A program made the translations under genes and the position numbers. From positions 4,154,001 to 4,218,000 of the forward strand of contig SNVD02010473.1 in assembly GCA_013180625.2 (NCBI GenBank): a stretch of DNA of 64,000 nt, given 5' to 3'. Of this stretch, positions 1 to 12,883 are shown in pieces; within the stretch, counting starts at the first letter, position 1, and every line of letters begins with the position of its first letter. This stretch comes from Boswellia sacra (taxonomy: Eukaryota; Streptophyta; Magnoliopsida; Sapindales; Burseraceae). The notes below the pieces were generated by a model. It saw only the letters and a list, made by a program, of their open reading frames with translations. It searched no databases and was not told where the DNA came from.

Positions 1-3000
1 AAAGGGAATACCAATAGCGTTGATCAGAGCTCAGAATTAGCAAATTTGAGAAGCCTGAAGATTAGTGGTTACCCGACTTCTACCACAACTAAAGGAAATA
101 ATTCTCCAAAAAGTTTTAAATCCTCAATTGTGATTATGACGGGAGCTGAATCCATTGAAAAGGCTAATGATTCTCCTTCCTCAGTAATTCTAACCGAGGT
201 TTTACCAAGTCTAGAAAGACTCCGCAATGATGAATCCAGAGATAGCAGAAAGGAATCTGTCAAAAAGCAAATGAGTAAAGATCCACCTCCAAGAGCTATG
301 CACCTCACAGACCCTTCTGGCAGACAACTTAATCCACTACATAAAAATAGTAATGCCAAAACTTCAAGCTTGGCACAAACATCAAAGCCTACAACTGGAA
401 GAAGCAAGGCAGGAAAGATCTCTGAACCAATGAATGCGAGACTACAACAGAAGAAACTCGGATTGGAGAAGCAATATCATTCCACAACCACATCATCAGA
501 TTTGAGCAGGACTAGGAGGCAAGCAATAGAATCAGGTTCTCCAAATAGGAAATCTAGACCACAGTCTTCCCATCTGCAGCAAAATGATGACCAAATGAGT
601 GACACCAGTAGTGATACAAGAGATTTGAGTCAACAAGGCGACACTATTTCTTTGCAATCTGAGAGCAATATAAGTATGGCCTCTCATCTTGACACTGAAG
701 TCACAAGCATAGATAGATCTGATAAGATTCATGGTGCCTTCTTCCAGCAACAAAATGGCCGAAAAGTAAGTGTTAATACTTGTGCTTATCAGAAACTACT
801 TAAAAATTATCTTATTAACACTTTTCATTTCTCCCAATCAGTATCCAGAAGCAAGGTATAATGAAGGAAAATCAACAGTAGAACCTGCAAGAGTGGGACC
901 AGAACAACCGAGCCCTGTTTCTGTTCTTGATGCAACATTCTATGGAGATGAACCACCATCCCCGGTGAACAAGATATGTCATCCATTTAAAGGTAAGACT
1001 CTCATAGCTTTTGCGCATCATATTCACTACTAAACTTGTCATTTGTTCAAAAAGTAGAACAATGACTATATTAATCAATGTGTTAGTACACCAATGAAAA
1101 TTTAAAAATAAATTTCGGTCTTAACTATAACACACAGCATTATTTTTAAACATGTTAGCTGTTGAAAAATGAAAAACACTTTTACATCCAACAGAAGAAT
1201 TATAACTTAATAAAGTATTTGCAAGAAAACAGTACATAAAATAATATAAGGATTGACAGGTTCTCATATTAGTGTAGTCAAACTAATATGAATAAAATCA
1301 GTAGTTGCTCTCGTCTGATGCTACAGTGAAATCCCGACTTAGCAGGCTGACAGGTTCTCATCTTGCCTCAACTGCTAGCAGATGACTTAGGTTCAATCTT
1401 ACTGTGCAACAGATATGAAGCAAAATGCAATTGCCAATTCACTCATGTTAGTTTGACTCCGCTACTTTGTGGCATATTAAAGAATAATAAAGGATTTCAA
1501 TGTAGGGATAGTACAGAGATAAGCCAACATATGAAGGAATTAAATATATGCACACCACATACCTTCACAATATTGAAAAGCACACAAGAAAATTTGGAAC
1601 AAGACAGTCTAGGCAAATTAGACTGACCATAGCTCTAAATGACAACAAAATAAGTAATTCACGCACAGTAGTTCAGTCTGCATTTGCTATACAAAATATT
1701 AAAGAAAATTAGGAACATACAAATTAGGAGTTGTAGGCAGACAATACCTGTAAATAATGAGAAATTTGACACAGAGGGAGAAAGTAGGTGATGAGGAACG
1801 GGGTTCCTCAAGTTAATAGAAAGGAAGGGAGATGTAGACAGAGAAAAGGGGAGAAACAATAGAAGAAATTTAGGGAGAAATAGAGTGAAATTAAGGAAGA
1901 AGACAATCTTTTTACTAAAAGATCAAAAACTAATAACAACCAAATCTAAGAAATAAAATAACTAAAGACACTTATTTATAGTGCCGACAATCATAACTTA
2001 ACTAGGAAATATACTTCCATTAAGAAATATAATACTAATCCTAGTTAAACTAGAAAATACCAAAATTACATCTTAAATAAAATAGTAAACTATTAATTAG
2101 GAAAATAACTCCAATTAGGATTATTCCCAATTTAGGAAGTTAAAATCCCTAATAATAGTCAAAATCCCTAATTTATTAAAATCCTTAAAATCAAAATTAA
2201 AATCCCTAATCTATTCCTAATTTGTCCTACATCAATAGGTCAATTATATTAAAGCCATTTTTGTTGCAGAATCCAACGCCTCTTCATTTATTGAGTTTTT
2301 TGTTCAAATTTTCTTGCTACAGATGATGAGGTCCTGAATTCTGGCGAAGCAGAATGGAGACTAACAACAGATCTAAATCAAACAGCCAATCACAGAAGAT
2401 CCAGTTTCAGCTCTGGGGATTATAGAAAGGTGAAAAACACCCAATACTTGGATACAAATGTCATGCACATAAATACAGGTCATGAGATATCCATTGTTGA
2501 TGAAATCGCCCCCATCTACAATAGCACAGATCCAAGCCACAGATATATTTCAGAAATATTGTTAGCATCAGGTCTCCTCAGAGATTTTGAATCTAGCTTC
2601 ATGATGCTTCAGCTCCATCCATCAGGCCACTTGATCAATCCTAATTTGTTCCTCGTTTTAGAACAATCCAAAGCAAGCACCAGGTTTTTAAATGATGAAC
2701 AGAAGGGCAAAAGAGTTATCCATTCACAAGCTGCTATGGAGAAAATCCAGAGGAAATTAGTTTTTGATGCAGTTAATGAAATCCTAGTCCACAAAGTAGC
2801 GTTGAGACGTTCTTCTAAGGAGTGGTTCTCAATTAGTAAGTTGGCCGACAAAGGACCAAGAAGGTTGCAGCTTCTGAGAGATTTGTGTTCGGAGGTAGAT
2901 CACCTACAATTTGAAAACTCAAGCAGTGGCTTAGATGATGAGGATGACAGTTTAAGAAGGGAAGATCTGCTGCATGGATCAATGGACTGGACAGGTTGCA

Positions 3001-3131
3001 AAAGTGAAATTCCTTGGTTAGTGTTGGATGTTGAGAGATTGATCTTCAAAGACCTGATAAGTGAGATTGTGCGTAATGAGACAGGGCTTCTGCGAGGCCA
3101 GCATGCTAGGCATTGCAGGCAGCTGTTTTAA
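1..3131 (+). CDS. LONGIFOLIA-like (LNG/TRM family) protein, 3' part
   Basis: The last three exons of a gene that starts left of the window: 1-765, 842-992 and 2323-3131. The reading frame is open from base 1. The joints are GT-AG with consistent phases (phase 0 at 765/842, phase 1 at 992/2323), giving 574 visible residues and a TAA stop. Exon 1 encodes a Ser/Thr/Lys-rich, apparently disordered stretch. Exon 2 carries the short motif PSPVSVLDATF, which is characteristic of LONGIFOLIA/TRM proteins. Exon 3, from about 2540 on, encodes the C-terminal DUF4378-type domain (YISEILLASGLL near its start, WLVLDVERLIFKDLISEI near the end). Known family members associate with microtubules and promote longitudinal cell elongation in leaves. 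The N-terminus is outside the window, so the exact LNG/TRM paralogue is not assigned. Intron 2 is 1.33 kb and holds a likely solo LTR. Confidence 0.88.
1749..2234 (-). mobile_element. Candidate solo LTR in intron 2 of the LONGIFOLIA-like gene
   Basis: Read on the minus strand, this 486-bp segment starts TGATGTAGGACAAATT, has a TATA-like TATAAATAAG (plus coordinates about 1975-1984), then a pyrimidine-rich leader-like stretch, and ends TTATTTACA, so it has TG...CA termini. The flanking 5-mers are ATACC (1744-1748) and ATAGG (2235-2239), only 3 of 5 matching, so the duplication is decayed or the boundary is slightly off. There is no internal coding region and no second LTR nearby, which fits a recombined solo LTR. 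Splicing must remove it for the host gene to work. Confidence 0.45.
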
Positions 3132-6100
3132 AGTAGTGTTTCTGATGTAATAGTTTTCAGTTTCCTCTTATTTTCTCATATCTTTCTAATCAGGGAAGGT
3201 ATGGAAGATTGTCTGTTTCAGTTTTCCGTCTTATTTTTTTAGGGTAAAATCACAATGATCCTAGGATGAAATTGATTCTTATTTGACCATGTAAATCTCT
3301 ACCAGAAACTTATAAAATACAGATAAACTAAAGGTATACGTAAGAATATGCTTTTTCTAATTTTCATTCCAGCAATGCTCCTGAATAAGACCGTGGTACT
3401 ATTGCTTTTAAAAGAAAAAAAAAAAAAAAAACAACGAGGAAAGATGTTCCAGTAAGTATTAAATAAGCATGACCTGAACTAAGCCATTAACTTTCAGCTA
3501 AAATACACAAAAGAATCCTAAACCAGCATAATGTTTGGTCCAAACACACCCATAAGCCTGCTACCACAACCACTTTTAGAAGGTAGAAAACACCAACAAA
3601 TGTTGCTTCTCCCCTTTTGCAGTCATTCACAACTATTTTATGAAATCACTAATGGAGTACTATGAAAATGCCAATGATTAAAATCAAAACAGAGTGTCCT
3701 TTAACCGAAAAATGATTATCGTTGCTCTAGAACAGTCTCTGTTATATCACAACATTTAAAAGAAAATAAGAAAGGGTTTGTCTGCATATTTTGAGCTTTT
3801 GTTTCCAAAATTTGGAATGTATGGTTGATTTTGAATTTTTTTTTAATTTTGAAAATAATGTGTGGTTGATATTGATTTAAATGCATTGATGAATGTGCAA
3901 ACAAACAACACATAAGAGGCTCTTCTTCAATAAGCTTACAATTTCAGATGCAGTATTACCACTAACCTCTGCAGTTAAATGGCAACTAACCATGTTGCAG
4001 ACGCCAGGGGGAAAACACAAGCTCAAACCATGTGAGAAGAATTATTGACAACAGAAAAAATAATTTATTGCAAGTAATTGATTTAATTTGTATCTAAAGA
4101 ACATAAAACAATATCCAAATTTTGAATTCCATACCAATTATTGCTGCATACATCAGACAGTATCTCTTTTCTACTATTATAACTGAATAAATAAAACTCT
4201 AAGACAGAAATGTTTAGATGCAAGAAGTCAAGCATTCAAAAAGCCATGTTATAGGAAAATATAAGGTTGATAACATATCTACAGAATGTCAACACAAACC
4301 ATTTCTCCACATCCATGCATTTAAGGGCATAGTGATGAGATCATTATGAGCTCAAAACGTCATAAAAGGAAGGCCCCAATAAGAAACAGGAATAAAGTCT
4401 CAAGTCATTCAGCGGCATTCAGCATATCGGGGAGAAATCCATCATAGAAGACAAATCCAAATTTCAGAACTTAATATCACAAATCTTGAGAGAAATTTGA
4501 GCTCAATAAATTTGTCCATAGCAGTTCACAGAAGCCAATTCTTCAGACCTAAGCATCTGACATTATAGTTCTGATGGCTTTAAGTTGTTCAACACTTTTC
4601 TTCAAAATTTAAAAATCCAATAATACAAAGTAATTCATTTTGCAGTAATAGGGAGATCACACAATAAGACAAGTACCAGAATTACCCAAATTTTGTTGTC
4701 AAGAAATCCAACAAAATGGAGTTTAACAGATTATAGCATCTGAAGACCATGATTGACGGCTTAAAGATAAAATAAATATCTATTCAGAAAACTCAAAACA
4801 TTAACCGGAGAAATAAAATGGTAAGTTGCGAAGGCAAAAGAAAAACAAAAATCAACCCATCAACCTGGAGAAGATGATTGACAAAACCTAATCAAAAGAC
4901 TAATTTTGCAGACCCTTTAACAAACAAAGGGAGCAGGATAGGAACACTTATAATAAGTTTCAAGGGTGAAATCTCGTTAACAATTGCAGGAAGATGTTAC
5001 CAACATATATCTGTTGAATAAGTTTCACTGACTAGACCCAGTGAGACCAACCATCTCCGAAATTTTGAGTTTGGAGGAGTGGTAACAAATTTGTATTTGG
5101 ATTTTTTTTGTTCAACTGTTGAATGGCTAAGTTATGACTTTTCTTTTTCAAACAATAATCAGATAAAACAATTTTATCTTTATGCTATTTTATTTTCACT
5201 AAATAAAGAGCCTTCCAATATTAACTTGTGTCTAATGTCAAACGAAATGTTGCTCTCTTTGGTTAGCATCACTGTAACAACGAAAAGCTGAAAGGGTTGA
5301 CATGGTGTTCCCTATGGGCAGTGAAGTTAGCTGTCACTCAAATAGGAGAATGTAGAATGAGGTGAGGCAAACAGCTCTTCACTAAATATATAAATAATCC
5401 ACCTGCACTGCAAGCAAATACTGCAAAAGGATTTCTTACTAAAGCCTTACAAGGGTGCAGCAAATCTTCTCTGGAAATTTTATGTCTAACTATGATCTGC
5501 TCCTGTTTCCTATGGGATCATTTAAATAATTCAGCAGTGAGCAGTCTATACTCATACAACCCTTAACTACGTTCCTTCAAACTCATCCAATGTTTAATTA
5601 GCTGCAGTAGTCTTCACATCTCTCTAATTCCTGTCCCAAATCTAACTATTCTGTTACCTCTCCCTATCTCCCCATCCCACCCCTTTATTATTATTATTAT
5701 TATTATTATTTTAACAAAAGTTAAATTTCCCAACAGTTTTAAATAAAAGTTAGCCAATTTCATAAGTGATGAATTTGTAAAGGGCTAAAAGTTAATCATT
5801 AATAAAGCCAGAAAATATTAATCCAAAAATTCTAAGATTATTTGGACCATTCTGTCACTGAAGTTGAGAATTAAGCCTCTAAAATCAATATTTGTGGAGT
5901 GAAGTGGTGAGAATCTTGAGACTAAAATCCTTATCTTCTCAATAAATGCAAGTACAAGACTGTATATCCAATATAAGATAGAAGACTCTTTGAAGCCATA
6001 AATTTTTATCTATCATAATCTCTTTATGATAGTTAAAAGTCCTGTCTAGATTGGATAGAAGACTAATGAAAGGGAATACTTAGGCTCTTATTCTTTCATC

Positions 6101-6973
6101 CTCATAGACAAAATCCAAATTGCAAAAAGTCGACGATTTCCGTATCTATTAGATTAGACTGAACAGTTTTCATTGGAAATCATTCTAGATATTCTATGTT
6201 AAAGTTAAATATTTAACAGCAAGGTAAAGGTTCAGAAATACAAATCTCTACTCAAGTATCTGTGCTTGAGATGAGAACTCAGAAAGCACCCGTACTCGTG
6301 CTAGATGATTAAAAGCTTCTACATCTAAAGCATGAAATAGCCAGAACTTTGCCATCGCAGAATAGGTCAAACACAGATTTGTATTCTATCTTTCTTCCAA
6401 CAATAGTAAAGCCATGTCAAAAAAATTTTAATTTATTTATGTAATGTTGACAATAAAAAATTCAGTATAAAAATACTTATGTTTAGTTTTTCTTTATCAA
6501 TTAGTGAAATGCATGAAATTGAAAATGCAAAATTAAAGAAGCTTAGAAGAGAATGCTGCTAACTTTCTCACTTAATCATCATTTTAGAGTTCTTGATCAT
6601 GAAATGGTCTGGTCTTCATTAAGAATAAAATCAACATAAAATGGTTTGCATGAAGATTCAATTACAACCAGCAAATTATACACTTGGCAAGAAACTCACA
6701 GTATGGGCCAAAAGTGGAAACAGCCATCTATCCAGTCAGTAAAACATCGTAAAAGAGGTAACAAAATTCAATTAAAAAGAATCACCGAGAGGATCTATCA
6801 TGGAAACTCATGCACCTACCTCAAGAACTTGTTAGAGTGATTGCATCTCCCTCTAGCAGTTTGTAAGTCCATTTTAAAAGTCCTTATGCAGAAAATGACA
6901 TACCCTCAATTTTGACTACGCTGAAACCAGGTTTCCTAGAAAAGTATACAAACTCTAATGCAACTAAACTATT
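3132..6973. other. Intergenic spacer between two convergent genes
   Basis: This 3.8-kb AT-rich spacer lies between the 3' ends of the LONGIFOLIA-like and TAF8 genes and must contain their 3' UTRs and polyadenylation sites. It has an A-run near 3413-3431 and a TTA microsatellite. I see no protein family in the short reading frames here, and most of them lack an ATG. Confidence 0.6.
5685..5710. repeat. (TTA)n microsatellite
   Basis: About eight perfect TTA units in the spacer. Confidence 0.95.
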
Positions 6974-8116
6974 TTACAACTGAGGCAGTTCCTGCGTGTT
7001 CTCCATAGAATCCTTTAGAATTTTTTCAGCTCGCCTTTTTTTGTCATCCTTCTCATTATCCTTGCAAAACCAAGGAGCAATCTCATCAGCATCCTTGTTC
7101 TGTGGGCTCAATTGAAGCGGTTTACCTGACAACTTCCTCCCAATTCCAATCTTAAATTGCACTGCAGGCCTCTGGTTCAACAGAACCTTTCTTTGAACCT
7201 CCTCATCAGAATCACACACCTTGTTGTTCTTCATTGCTTCAATAGCTGGAGCAAATGTCTGCATCACCGAAATATGATTACCCATCACAGGGCTTTCCAC
7301 AACAGGATTTTTGTAAGCTACTTCCTTTAAGAGCTTAGCTGGAAGAACCACAGAAGATACTTCCTTCTCGTCAAAATGCAGAGGAGCAGAGAGAAACTGA
7401 TTAGTCTCTGCTGCTTGTTTTTCTTTGGAATTGTCTCCATGGGCAACTGAGGAAGGTCCTTCTGGTCCAGTGCCAGCAAATCGCTGCTGCAAATTCAACA
7501 TCGACATCTCCATCTTTCTCTGCTGTCTTCCCAGTTCAATCTTCTCTGCCTCAGAATCAGTTCCCCTTTCACTGGAAGTAGGCAATTGAAGCCAAGTCTG
7601 GGGAGCAGGGAAAGCAGGCAGCCAAGCTGGAATGTGTTCACTAGGAGGCTCCTCACCGCTTTGCAAAAAACTAGGTGCTGGCTTTCTATCTTTAACAATG
7701 GGGAAACGTGGAATAGAATACACAAATGGATTATCCGGAGCTTCACCAACATACTGAATAATCTCCCGAACTACACCCGAACTTGCAAGACAATGATCAA
7801 TATCAGAAGCACTCAAAAACCCTTGAACTGATCCCAACTCTTCTAACCCTTGAAAGATGTCAAAAACATTAACCTCCGTTCTCCCAGCTAAATTAGCATA
7901 GAAATGTGCAGTCTTCCCTATATTCTGTACATATTGAACAGCAATTTCAGACAGAGTTCCCAGAGCAGACTGTTGAAAAGTCTGAAACCCCACTCTCTCA
8001 CATATCTGGGCTATAGCAACCCTGGCAAGCGCTTGGGCAAAGTCATCTCCACCAAAATTTCTCCTTGTATGAGGTTGTCCATGCTTACTCCCACTCTCCC
8101 CACCTCCATCGCTCAT
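6974..8116 (-). CDS. TAF8: TFIID subunit 8 (TAF8)
   Basis: Single-exon 380-residue protein. TAF8 pairs with TAF10 through a histone fold inside the nuclear TFIID complex and so helps assemble the RNA polymerase II pre-initiation complex. Residues about 25-98 form the bromodomain-associated histone fold (DDFAQALARVAIAQICERVG to DIFQGLEELG). Residues 161-175 carry the TAF8 C-terminal motif (HIPAWLPAFPAPQTW), followed by a polar tail. I start at the ATG at 8116 (MSDGGGES). The frame stays open to a TTG two codons earlier, but that is not a credible plant start. Just upstream is an ATG followed two codons later by a stop (minus strand, 8130 to 8119), a minimal uORF that could slightly reduce translation. 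Length and domain order are normal for the family. Confidence 0.93.
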   Translation of the reverse strand: MSDGGGESGSKHGQPHTRRNFGGDDFAQALARVAIAQICERVGFQTFQQSALGTLSEIAVQYVQNIGKTAHFYANLAGRTEVNVFDIFQGLEELGSVQGFLSASDIDHCLASSGVVREIIQYVGEAPDNPFVYSIPRFPIVKDRKPAPSFLQSGEEPPSEHIPAWLPAFPAPQTWLQLPTSSERGTDSEAEKIELGRQQRKMEMSMLNLQQRFAGTGPEGPSSVAHGDNSKEKQAAETNQFLSAPLHFDEKEVSSVVLPAKLLKEVAYKNPVVESPVMGNHISVMQTFAPAIEAMKNNKVCDSDEEVQRKVLLNQRPAVQFKIGIGRKLSGKPLQLSPQNKDADEIAPWFCKDNEKDDKKRRAEKILKDSMENTQELPQL

Positions 8117-8790
8117 ATTCAACTCTTCATATCACTTCTTTGCTCCAACCATTAAATACTCGCATTGTTCACCCACTGCTCATTCTTTTATCACACACCC
8201 CTTTCTTGTTGGTTCACTAACAAAATGCAAGAAGATAAATAAATAAATCAATCAAGATTCTGAATCACTTCCATTTATAAATCTCACAAACAACAATGAA
8301 ATGAAACCTAATCAACATGCTAATACAAGTAACAAGCAACAACCAAATCACAATTCAAAGCTCAATTTTGTTTTATTTTATTTTATTTTCCTCAATCTAC
8401 TTGGACACAAACCAAAACCTACAAACCCTAGAGATTCATACTTGAACAAAATATAACGAATTACGGACAAATAAAATAAAATTAGCTACAGAATGCTTCA
8501 ACTTGACCAAAACGACGCTTACCAGTCAACTCTAGCTGCTTCGTAATAATTCCAGCATTAAATAAGCAGAAATTCATTCACTGAAAGTAACCAGCGAAGA
8601 GACTGGATCACCGAATGAACCCCAAAATGGGGTTTATTTGAAAATTTTCAAACCTTCTATTTAGAGGACTTCAAGGTTTAAACTGTAAAATTAAAAACCC
8701 TAGTTAAATCTCCGGATCAAGGAAGCAAGCAGCGCGTGTGCAAGATCGAGCTGAGCAGTGAGGAGGGACTGGCTTTTTTATAGACGTGAA
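8117..8790 (-). promoter_or_regulatory. TAF8 leader and promoter, with a possible 5' UTR intron
   Basis: On the minus strand a TATA-like run (CTATAAAAAAG) lies at about 8774-8783. A good donor (GACTG|GTAAGC, intron starting at 8522) and an acceptor (TTTTGTTAG, intron ending at 8217) would remove a 306-bp intron from the 5' UTR. This arrangement is common in plant housekeeping genes, but here it is an inference from splice-site sequence only. Confidence 0.4.
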
Positions 8791-9265
8791 AAAGAGGAGT
8801 GATAGCTACACATGGGAGTGGATTGATTGGCCATCGTTCTTGTGCCCTCCGTTTGACACCTGTCCTTAGTTCGCCTTGAGATTTTTTTTTTTAATTTCGT
8901 TTTCTTTTAAAAGTACACAGAAATTACAAATTAGCGTAGACAATTAACAACAAATCCATGTTTTGAAATGCCAGCACTTTCCTTCAAGGAGGTGTGTGTG
9001 ATAAATTTAAAGGAAAATTTTCCAAACAAGTTCTAATAATATTAGAGAAGATTTTAACATATTTTAATAATTACAAAAGTTTTTATGAAAATATAAAATT
9101 ATGAAAGTCATACCTAGGCTTAACGCATAAGTTATATATTGTAATAAAAGCGATTATATTAATGGAAATTTTATCACAAACTGCTTCACCATTAAGATTT
9201 GCTTTTACAGTATAGTAGCCTAATGTACCCTTCAATAATCACAGACTCTAGCTCACTTATAGTTT

Positions 9266-9431
9266 AATAAAATAAGAATGTTATATTTACAAATTTTGCA
9301 TATAAATTTATCATAGCGTTACTCTTTAATAGATTAAAACCAAAATTAAATAAAATAAGAATGTTATATTTACAAATTTTGCATATAAATTTATCATAGC
9401 ATTACTCTTCAATAGATTGAAACCAAAATTA
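9266..9431. repeat. 83-bp tandem duplication carrying a MITE terminus
   Basis: Two adjacent copies with a period of 83 bp differ at only a few bases. Each contains AGAATGTTATATTTACAAAT followed by a reversed-looking TTATCATAGC-TTACTCTT. The same terminal motif occurs near 20,500-20,555, 50,175-50,225 and at both ends of the 59,261-59,431 element, so this is part of a small MITE family. Confidence 0.7.
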
Positions 9432-9433
9432 AG

Positions 9434-9620
9434 AAAAAATTTTAAGGATAATCGTACATCTACAACCATTTTTTATATAATTTGAATCAGTAAATTATGA
9501 CTTGACGAATAAAAAATAAAAATAAATAAAAGATGTTAAATTGAATGATATAATAATTACTCATCTAATAATATATTATCAACTCAAATTATATAAAATC
9601 TTAATTGTGAGTGAGTTATA
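9434..9620. repeat. Relic of a second MITE-like family
   Basis: This AT-rich stretch shares the core AAAAATAAATAAAAGATGTT and the following TAAATT(G/A)-ATGA(T/C)AT with 54,590-54,850. That copy is longer and contains the core twice. Both are bordered by sequences like ACATCTACAACC / ACATCTA. It is non-coding. Confidence 0.5.
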
Positions 9621-9734
9621 AGTTTAGCATGATTCAAAATTTAAACTCAAAATAATTCAAGACTTCAAGGTCAGGTGAGAAACTAATTCAGCTGTAAAAA
9701 TTCTTAAAGGTACGAAGAGACTGGCTTCTCAAGT

Positions 9735-9806
9735 GCCTCCGTAGCATAGTGGTAGTGCGTTCGCTTCGTAAGCGAAAGGTCGCGAGTTCGATCCTCGCCG
9801 GGGGCT
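9735..9806 (+). tRNA. tRNA-Thr(CGT)
   Basis: Complete 72-nt cloverleaf without an intron or encoded CCA. The acceptor stem GCCTCCG pairs with CGGGGGC (one T-G pair) and the discriminator is T. The D arm contains TAGCATAGTGGT, which matches the A box. The anticodon stem TTCGC/GCGAA encloses the loop TTCGTAA, so the anticodon is CGT (Thr, codon ACG). The T arm GGTTCGA-type B box appears as GAGTTCGATCCTC. A CAA motif at 9730-9732, 3 bp upstream, is typical of plant tRNA genes. It looks functional. Confidence 0.93.
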
Positions 9807-9817
9807 AGAGACACATA

Positions 9818-9823
9818 TTTTTT
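9818..9823 (+). terminator. RNA polymerase III terminator of the tRNA gene
   Basis: A run of six T residues 12 bp after the tRNA 3' end. Confidence 0.85.
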
Positions 9824-12800
9824 CATTTTCCTTTAAATGGGCCTGATTGGGTAAATTTATTGTACTGGGCCTCAAATTCTGGACGCAAGGCCCAACATTT
9901 ATTGAGCATCTTTCTTTTTATATTTTTTTCTTTATCAATAAGAAACCAAAATTTAGTTTACAAGCCATATTGATCTTAATTGCTTTCGTTCTATTAATCA
10001 ACAAGCATGCATTAGGATAATTAAAAAAAAAAAAAAATGTTGCGCATAAGCAAAAGTTACTTTAGTTAGACAAAAGAAGACAATATGTCAGAATGGAAAA
10101 CTCAAAGTTAATAGATGTTTATCTACATATATCAACTAAATTTATGTTACACATTAAACTAATTCCGATATTGAAGCAATTAATTGTTCTCACGGATAAA
10201 TAAAAACAAGAGTTGAGCTTACTTTCCTTCATATGACTTTGCAATTGATGAATGGTGAGTATTACTCCACTTCACATATAATAATTAGAAGGGAAAGATT
10301 ATCACTTCATAAAACATTCGTTACATTTTTCACGTTAATGGCCACATATCCAATTTAAAGCAATTCATCTTCATCTTCCTTTGAGTGAACTTAGATTCAT
10401 CCCGGAGATTATTATAAAGCATGCATGCGATAAAAATAACTTAAATGAGTTACATGGTATGACCCCGTTTGTACATAAAACGATTTAGAGCATTCATATA
10501 TTATATATCATTGTTAAGGTCAAATGAGAACAATATACATGATATGACGGATATATTTATAATGTGCATACAATCATTTTAGAATAACATGAAATAGTTT
10601 CATTTTTGAATTTATATTAAATACATATAATAACTAAATTAATCTATATGCGTGAAAGGAAAAAAAAAATGTAATAGTTTGTAGATACAGTTTTGATTTG
10701 TCTATATCACCTATATGTCTGGGTAAAAGCATTAACTGTAGACTATGTTATTGTATATATATAATTAAAAAAAAGAGAGTATCTGTAATAATTTTTAATC
10801 AATCCTGTACTCGTGCTATATAAAAAAATATATGTATGTATGTTCCCAAATTTCATGCAGGATATATTTTAGCACACATGCAACTAGCTAGCAGTAACCA
10901 AGATTAGATGCCTTGGGATTCTTATTTATATTTTGTTAAAAGAACTTTCATGGACTTGTACAATTCCATTGATTTGTAATTGTACTTACACACGCGTATT
11001 CTTTAAATGTTTTAATAATAATATCGCAGTTTACGAAAACATTATTCCCATATATACAATTGAAATTAATTAATTAGGTTTACAATGCTGCAAATACTGT
11101 ACTGCAACGTTAACGTTTGCATATAGAGTAGAGCGAGGCTTAATTCACATTGAGAGGCTGACATATATATAATAAGATTCAAGCAGAACATGTCATAATA
11201 TTATACCTCCAAAAGAGAGACGACACTGCTCGAACGATGGTCTTCTCTCTAGCTAGCTAAATAATCAACCGGATTTACTTGACAAATTATCAATATCTAT
11301 GCTGCCTTAGTAAATTTTACATGATTTCAGAAAATTGTGCAACAAACTTGAAATTAATCTGAGACTTTAATTCCCATTTCTATATTCCTTTCAATATTTG
11401 TAAACCTTCATTCGATATCTCTATAAGACATAATTCATTAATTCTTCATGCTCCAAACTACCTCTTCGACTTATGATCTGAAAATTATTCACGGAGACGA
11501 ATCAATAACCTTAAGTCACGTAATCAACTTTGAAAATTGCTTCTCTATGTGTATACATTTTTATATTAATTATCAACATCATTGACTAGTTTCTTTCTCT
11601 TCAAAAATCCCAAATCCTAGAAATGCTATATGTCACTAACAACTGTTTATGGTGGAAGAAACAAAGAAACTTATGGAGTTCTGAGGTCAAAAGACTGGGG
11701 AAAATGAAAGAATAAAACTTCTAAAAGAGCTTCCAAATCCAGCTATTAATGCTTCTTGTCTACTCTATGCCTTTTCATATCATCAAGGACCACAAGCATG
11801 CAGTCTTGTCATTGAACTTTCAGTATATGCATATGTTCTTGACCTTAGACCTACTATTCTTCCATTATATATCTTGTTGGATCTTGTGCAAAAATGACAC
11901 TGCCTTCAATTACGGCTGCCCGCTTCTGTCTTGCTGACAACAAAATTAGCAGCCTTATTTTCCCTTTCATTTGTTCTTAGAAGCTTAATTCAAAAAATCA
12001 AGCAACATTAATTACAGTACTACTCCAGCTTTATTCAGCTAATTGATTAACTTTCTGATGCAAAGAAACTTATTAAACATGCTAGCTCCAAAAGCTATTC
12101 CTATCTTTCCAGTCTTCAATATAGGGTTTTGAATTGTGCAACTCCAGGTACTAGAGAGTAGTGGATATGATACAATCTAATTATGAGATAGCATACATGA
12201 TATATATGCATGAAAGTGAGACATCAAAGCTAGCATGAAGCAAAATAATGGTCATGTCATATGCATCAAAAAGTTCAATATCACTAGCTAGCTACAAATT
12301 AAAGCTGTAAATATATATATGGCAGCTTTACTTCAATCTTGCATGCTTTAGCAGATATTAATTTGATATGGTTATCAGAGATTTTGTAGATTAACCAAGT
12401 TTCAGACTCAACTCAAAAAGAAGTTATCATCATTTAAGGCTTGTTTTTACACTGTACAAATAGCCTTCACAGTGGTCATTCAACTGAAAACGTGAATTAT
12501 GAACAAATAATAATACATGTTCTTGTCACACTGTAAAAACTATTTCATACAGCATATATAATATATTATATATAATTGTTTTCTCCCTGTGACAATAATC
12601 AAACTGTAAACGAATTGTAGATTTGATTTTTCAGTCACCTGATGATCCAAACTTAATAATCCAACACAATAACTTATAGTTGCAATCTCCATATAATAAT
12701 AAACTGTCTGCATATGATCTCTTCCAGGAAGAGGAAATAATAATGTCAGCGTAACTGATTAAAAAGTACCTTTCCTGGCTCCCTAAGGCAAAAATTGAAC

Positions 12801-12883
12801 CATGCTTTGTTTCTTGCAAAGAGGGATTAATTTATTTCTTTTTCCTTCAAATTCGATCCTGCAGAGCGGGCTTTGATGTTAAT
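9824..12883. other. AT-rich spacer downstream of the TCP gene
   Basis: This 3-kb stretch has no recognisable gene. It must include the 3' UTR of the minus-strand TCP gene next to 12,884. Short open frames have no family signature. Confidence 0.6.

Noticed and set aside
69..407. Minus-strand open frame opposite exon 1 of the LONGIFOLIA-like gene
   Set aside because: It is a mirror of the real exon, with no domain of its own.
9735..9806. Reading the tRNA as an arginine tRNA
   Set aside because: The seven-base anticodon loop is TTCGTAA, which places CGT at the anticodon positions, so Thr.
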